Virus record (IMG/VR): IMGVR_UViG_3300044681_001142 | Location: 1-24,414 of that record | Source of the DNA: a virus | Direction: 5' to 3' (one strand) | Length of the DNA stretch: 24,414 bases | Shown here: piece by piece, positions 22,901-24,414 of the stretch | How the letters are laid out: each line of letters begins with the position of its first letter | How positions within the stretch are numbered: the stretch's first letter is position 1 | Program-made: the position numbers and the translations under genes | The notes under the pieces: model-generated | The model's input: the letters and a program-made list of their open reading frames with translations, nothing else | Database searches by the model: none | What the model was told of the DNA's origin: nothing

Positions 22901-24414
22901 ATACGCAGGGATCTGCATATTTGTTCCCAACTGTCGATAGGGATAATTATAATTCAGATCCAATTGCTGCAGTTTCTTATGCCCAAAATGAAATTTTGGG
23001 AAAAGTTAATATTAACGACAGAAGAAATAGCATTTCAAAGGCTGCAGTAGAAACGTTTTTGAAAAATAATCAAATTGGAATTGCTATTACAAATGCTCAA
23101 AATAGTTCTGGTATAACTACAATTCATACAAATGTTGAGCACAATTTAAACTCAATTAGATCTTTGTCTATTGTAAGTGCTGGATCAAATTATGGATATT
23201 CTGGAATTTCAACGGTTCTTTATAATGCTAGATTGGTTGGAATTGGAATTACTGGGGAAGGTGCTACTGCAAACATTGCTGTAAATTCTTCAGGAACTGT
23301 TACTAATATTACTTTAGTTGATGGTGGCTCTGCTTATGGCGTAGGAATGACTATGACCGTCATTGGAGTTCAAACAGCAGCCTCTTGGACTCCTGCTGTT
23401 GTGTCTGTAAGTGCAATCAATAATAATATTGGAGATGTTATCGAAGTTGTTGGAGTTGGAACAACTGGAAATCGCACAAATAGCGGATATAATGGGATTT
23501 ATAGAATTTCTGGAATTAGTAGCAGTAAATCTATAACTTATAGCAATGGTTCAAATCCGGGAATTTATACCGGAACTGCTGGACACGGATTCTTTAGATT
23601 AATTGATGACGCAATACCATCAACTTCGATTGTTTACACAAATCAATCCTCTGGAATTGCAACAGTTACGACACTTCAGCCACATGGCTTAATTTCGGGG
23701 AATAAGTTTAGTGTTGTCGGTGCTGCTCAAACTATTTTTAACAGAACATTTTTAGTTAAAAATAGAATTAGTACAACCTCATTTGAGTTTTATGTTGGTT
23801 CTCAATATACGCCAGCCACTTTAACCGGATCTTGTTTTATTCTACCTAACGGATTGACATCAAAGGGTGGAGATACTTCGATTGTAGATGAACGAGTTGG
23901 CGGAAGAATGGTTCCTCTTTATGCTGGAATTAGTACTACTGCAGCATCTGGGATTACAACAACTGCAACCACAATAACTTTATCTAGTATTGTTGGATTT
24001 AGTACCGGAGATTATGCTCAAGTTGATAATGAAGTCATTAGAATATCTGGATCAATTAATACTGGCACAAATACAGCCTCTGTTTTGAGGGGAGTTTTGG
24101 GAACCAGAGCGTCTAATCATGATAATGGATCTCTTGTAAGAAAAATTGCTGTAGTTCCAACTGAATTAAGAAGACATAGTATTCTTAGAGCTTCTGGGCA
24201 TACTTTCGAATACGTTGGATTTGGTCATGGTAACTATGCTGCAGCTCTTCCATCAAGACAAAATAGAATTTTAACCAGAGAACAGCAGCTTCTTACTCAA
24301 TCCGTTCAGGAAGATGGTGGAACTGTTGCATACACCGGAACAAATGATAGTGGTGATTTTTATATTGGAAATAAAATCATTAGTCCAATTAATGGTTCTG
24401 AGGTTTCTTTAAAT
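19978..24414 (+). CDS. Giant virion structural protein, 5' part (3' end beyond the window)
   Basis: Reading from ATG 19978 the frame stays open for at least 1,479 codons to the window edge. The start MPLSRLENFLKNVDGNILYV, then NPSDLDSTDAIENQGNSQTR and PFKTIQRALLEAARFSYNIG, is a pattern I recognise from large structural proteins of T4-like cyanophages; the PFKTIQRAL...GPSNDRFD section resembles the entry to a parallel beta-helix. Further along are repeated units of about 50 residues with a TxxPHGL-like start (20850-21006, 21886-22050, 22521-22695, 23656-23800) and a DGGSAY-type unit (23320-23340) like those in gp5. The segment SRQNRILTREQQLLTQSVQE near the window end is also typical. Likely an adhesin or tail/baseplate fibre; exact role unknown. 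Driven by the late promoter at 19941. Confidence 0.85.
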   Translation, partial: MPLSRLENFLKNVDGNILYVNPSDLDSTDAIENQGNSQTRPFKTIQRALLEAARFSYNIGPSNDRFDRTSILLMPGTYVIDNRPGYSVVNSSGVAVYRDINGNTSSIPEITNSSNFDIEDPNNDLYKFNSVEGGVIVPRGTSIVGLDLRKTKIRPKYVPDPANAGINSTAIFRVTGGCYFWQFSFFDGDIDSSVYYENTTNVKTPNYSHHKLTCFEYADGVNGVGIGTSSGLTDLQMYYYKLSKAYGDTSGRGVDDFPTTDDFEPRPPEFKIVGAVSANDIGISSAANVSANPLTATIVTPIEHGLSIDDSVRISGFTSTVYNGSWKVVGVTSDRQFTVNIGAVPATAGVVLNGLEKLVVEPDNVNGASPYIFNCSFRSTYGMNGLYANGSKASGFKSIVVAQFTGISLQKDDNAFVIYNKNTGTYQDNEAALNVGISSVPLHLNSLAIYKPTYETYHVKATNNAFIQAVSIFSIGFSQHFLAEGGGDMSITNSNSNFGARSLVSKGFQETSFDRDDVGYITHIIPPKDDDFNLDTKTWVSLNVGLTTNASPSPYTNRIYLFGSSTIDNPPPHIIDSFAIGSNQDDLLKVTVSTATSEVSLSAPILMPIPSGGDGPAFEKTFNVIRVGSANSITSNNTFNLETAHTFFTGESVRILSDDGNMPDGVLPDNIYYAITGGSLSSNQLQVSRSLNDAISGTPVPIEIFNGTGGMLKIVSRVNDKKPNDIGHPIQFDSVNSNWYVNTTSNSSRNTITSGFTAYRSVLITGESTKSYIERRIDTRSTTDRIYRFRYVIPKENSIAREPSLNFIIQETKTSGVNNSSEFSVLTSPTQARAVRVLSDLVYDSSTGICTVTTERPHKFILDDIIKLNNVKSSDNPVGYAFSGYNGIHKITKINNSKKFEFQTIGSLGTFNNTVSTRNETLATVSRQEYKNTLYIYNIDKLQDHSYNKSDGIYHLTCLTANVSPSDPYFSGQKYTQGSAYLFPTVDRDNYNSDPIAAVSYAQNEILGKVNINDRRNSISKAAVETFLKNNQIGIAITNAQNSSGITTIHTNVEHNLNSIRSLSIVSAGSNYGYSGISTVLYNARLVGIGITGEGATANIAVNSSGTVTNITLVDGGSAYGVGMTMTVIGVQTAASWTPAVVSVSAINNNIGDVIEVVGVGTTGNRTNSGYNGIYRISGISSSKSITYSNGSNPGIYTGTAGHGFFRLIDDAIPSTSIVYTNQSSGIATVTTLQPHGLISGNKFSVVGAAQTIFNRTFLVKNRISTTSFEFYVGSQYTPATLTGSCFILPNGLTSKGGDTSIVDERVGGRMVPLYAGISTTAASGITTTATTITLSSIVGFSTGDYAQVDNEVIRISGSINTGTNTASVLRGVLGTRASNHDNGSLVRKIAVVPTELRRHSILRASGHTFEYVGFGHGNYAAALPSRQNRILTREQQLLTQSVQEDGGTVAYTGTNDSGDFYIGNKIISPINGSEVSLN

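Overview
This window looks like part of a T4-like cyanomyovirus genome (a contractile-tailed phage of cyanobacteria). Evidence: it is AT-rich and densely coding, with 1-20 base overlaps between most genes. It carries a T4-type replication cluster (gp33, gp59, gp32) and T4-type baseplate genes (gp53, gp48, gp4, gp54, gp26/gp51, gp27-like, gp5). It also carries genes common in cyanophages (thyX, phoH, a DUF1825-like protein, very large Gly/Ser/Thr-rich virion proteins) and a tRNA-Leu(UAA) interrupted by a cyanobacterial-type group I intron. All calls come from reading the sequence and recalling families; no search was run.

Layout. 22-1170: a basic protein whose N-terminus resembles the capsid-targeting leader of T4 internal proteins. 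1173-5894, plus strand: a sigma70-like promoter, then thyX, a small unknown gene, phoH, a PD-(D/E)XK exonuclease, gp33, gp59, a coiled-coil protein and a DUF1825-like protein; a second sigma70-like promoter precedes gp32, which ends at an intrinsic terminator. 5891-9099, minus strand: gp4, an unknown conserved protein, gp48 and gp53, read leftward and converging on gp32. 9112-18098, plus strand: gp54, gp26 with a probable -1 frameshift into gp51, a GH104-like lytic transglycosylase, an M15 peptidase, a gp27-like hub protein, a gp5-like OB-fold protein without lysozyme domain, a needle-like beta protein and a spike/fibre-like protein. 18112-19482: a virion structural protein. 19497-19936: a consensus sigma70 promoter, tRNA-Leu(UAA) with a 198-base group I intron, and tRNA-Thr(UGU). 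19941-24414: an exact T4 late-promoter octamer followed by a giant structural protein that runs off the window.

How it fits together. ThyX supplies dTMP. The exonuclease, gp59 and gp32 belong to DNA replication and recombination, and gp33 links replication to late transcription. The right two thirds builds the baseplate, tail-tube start and central spike; in this phage the cell-wall-cutting activity appears to sit in two separate enzymes (glycan-cutting and peptide-cutting) rather than inside gp5. Promoter types match: host-type sigma70 promoters precede metabolism, replication and tRNA genes, while T4-late-type octamers precede structural genes.

The two observations most worth following up are the group I intron in a phage tRNA-Leu(UAA), and the T TTT TTC slippery heptamer at the very end of gp26, with an upstream Shine-Dalgarno-like GAGGGG, leading straight into a gp51 frame that has no good start codon of its own.
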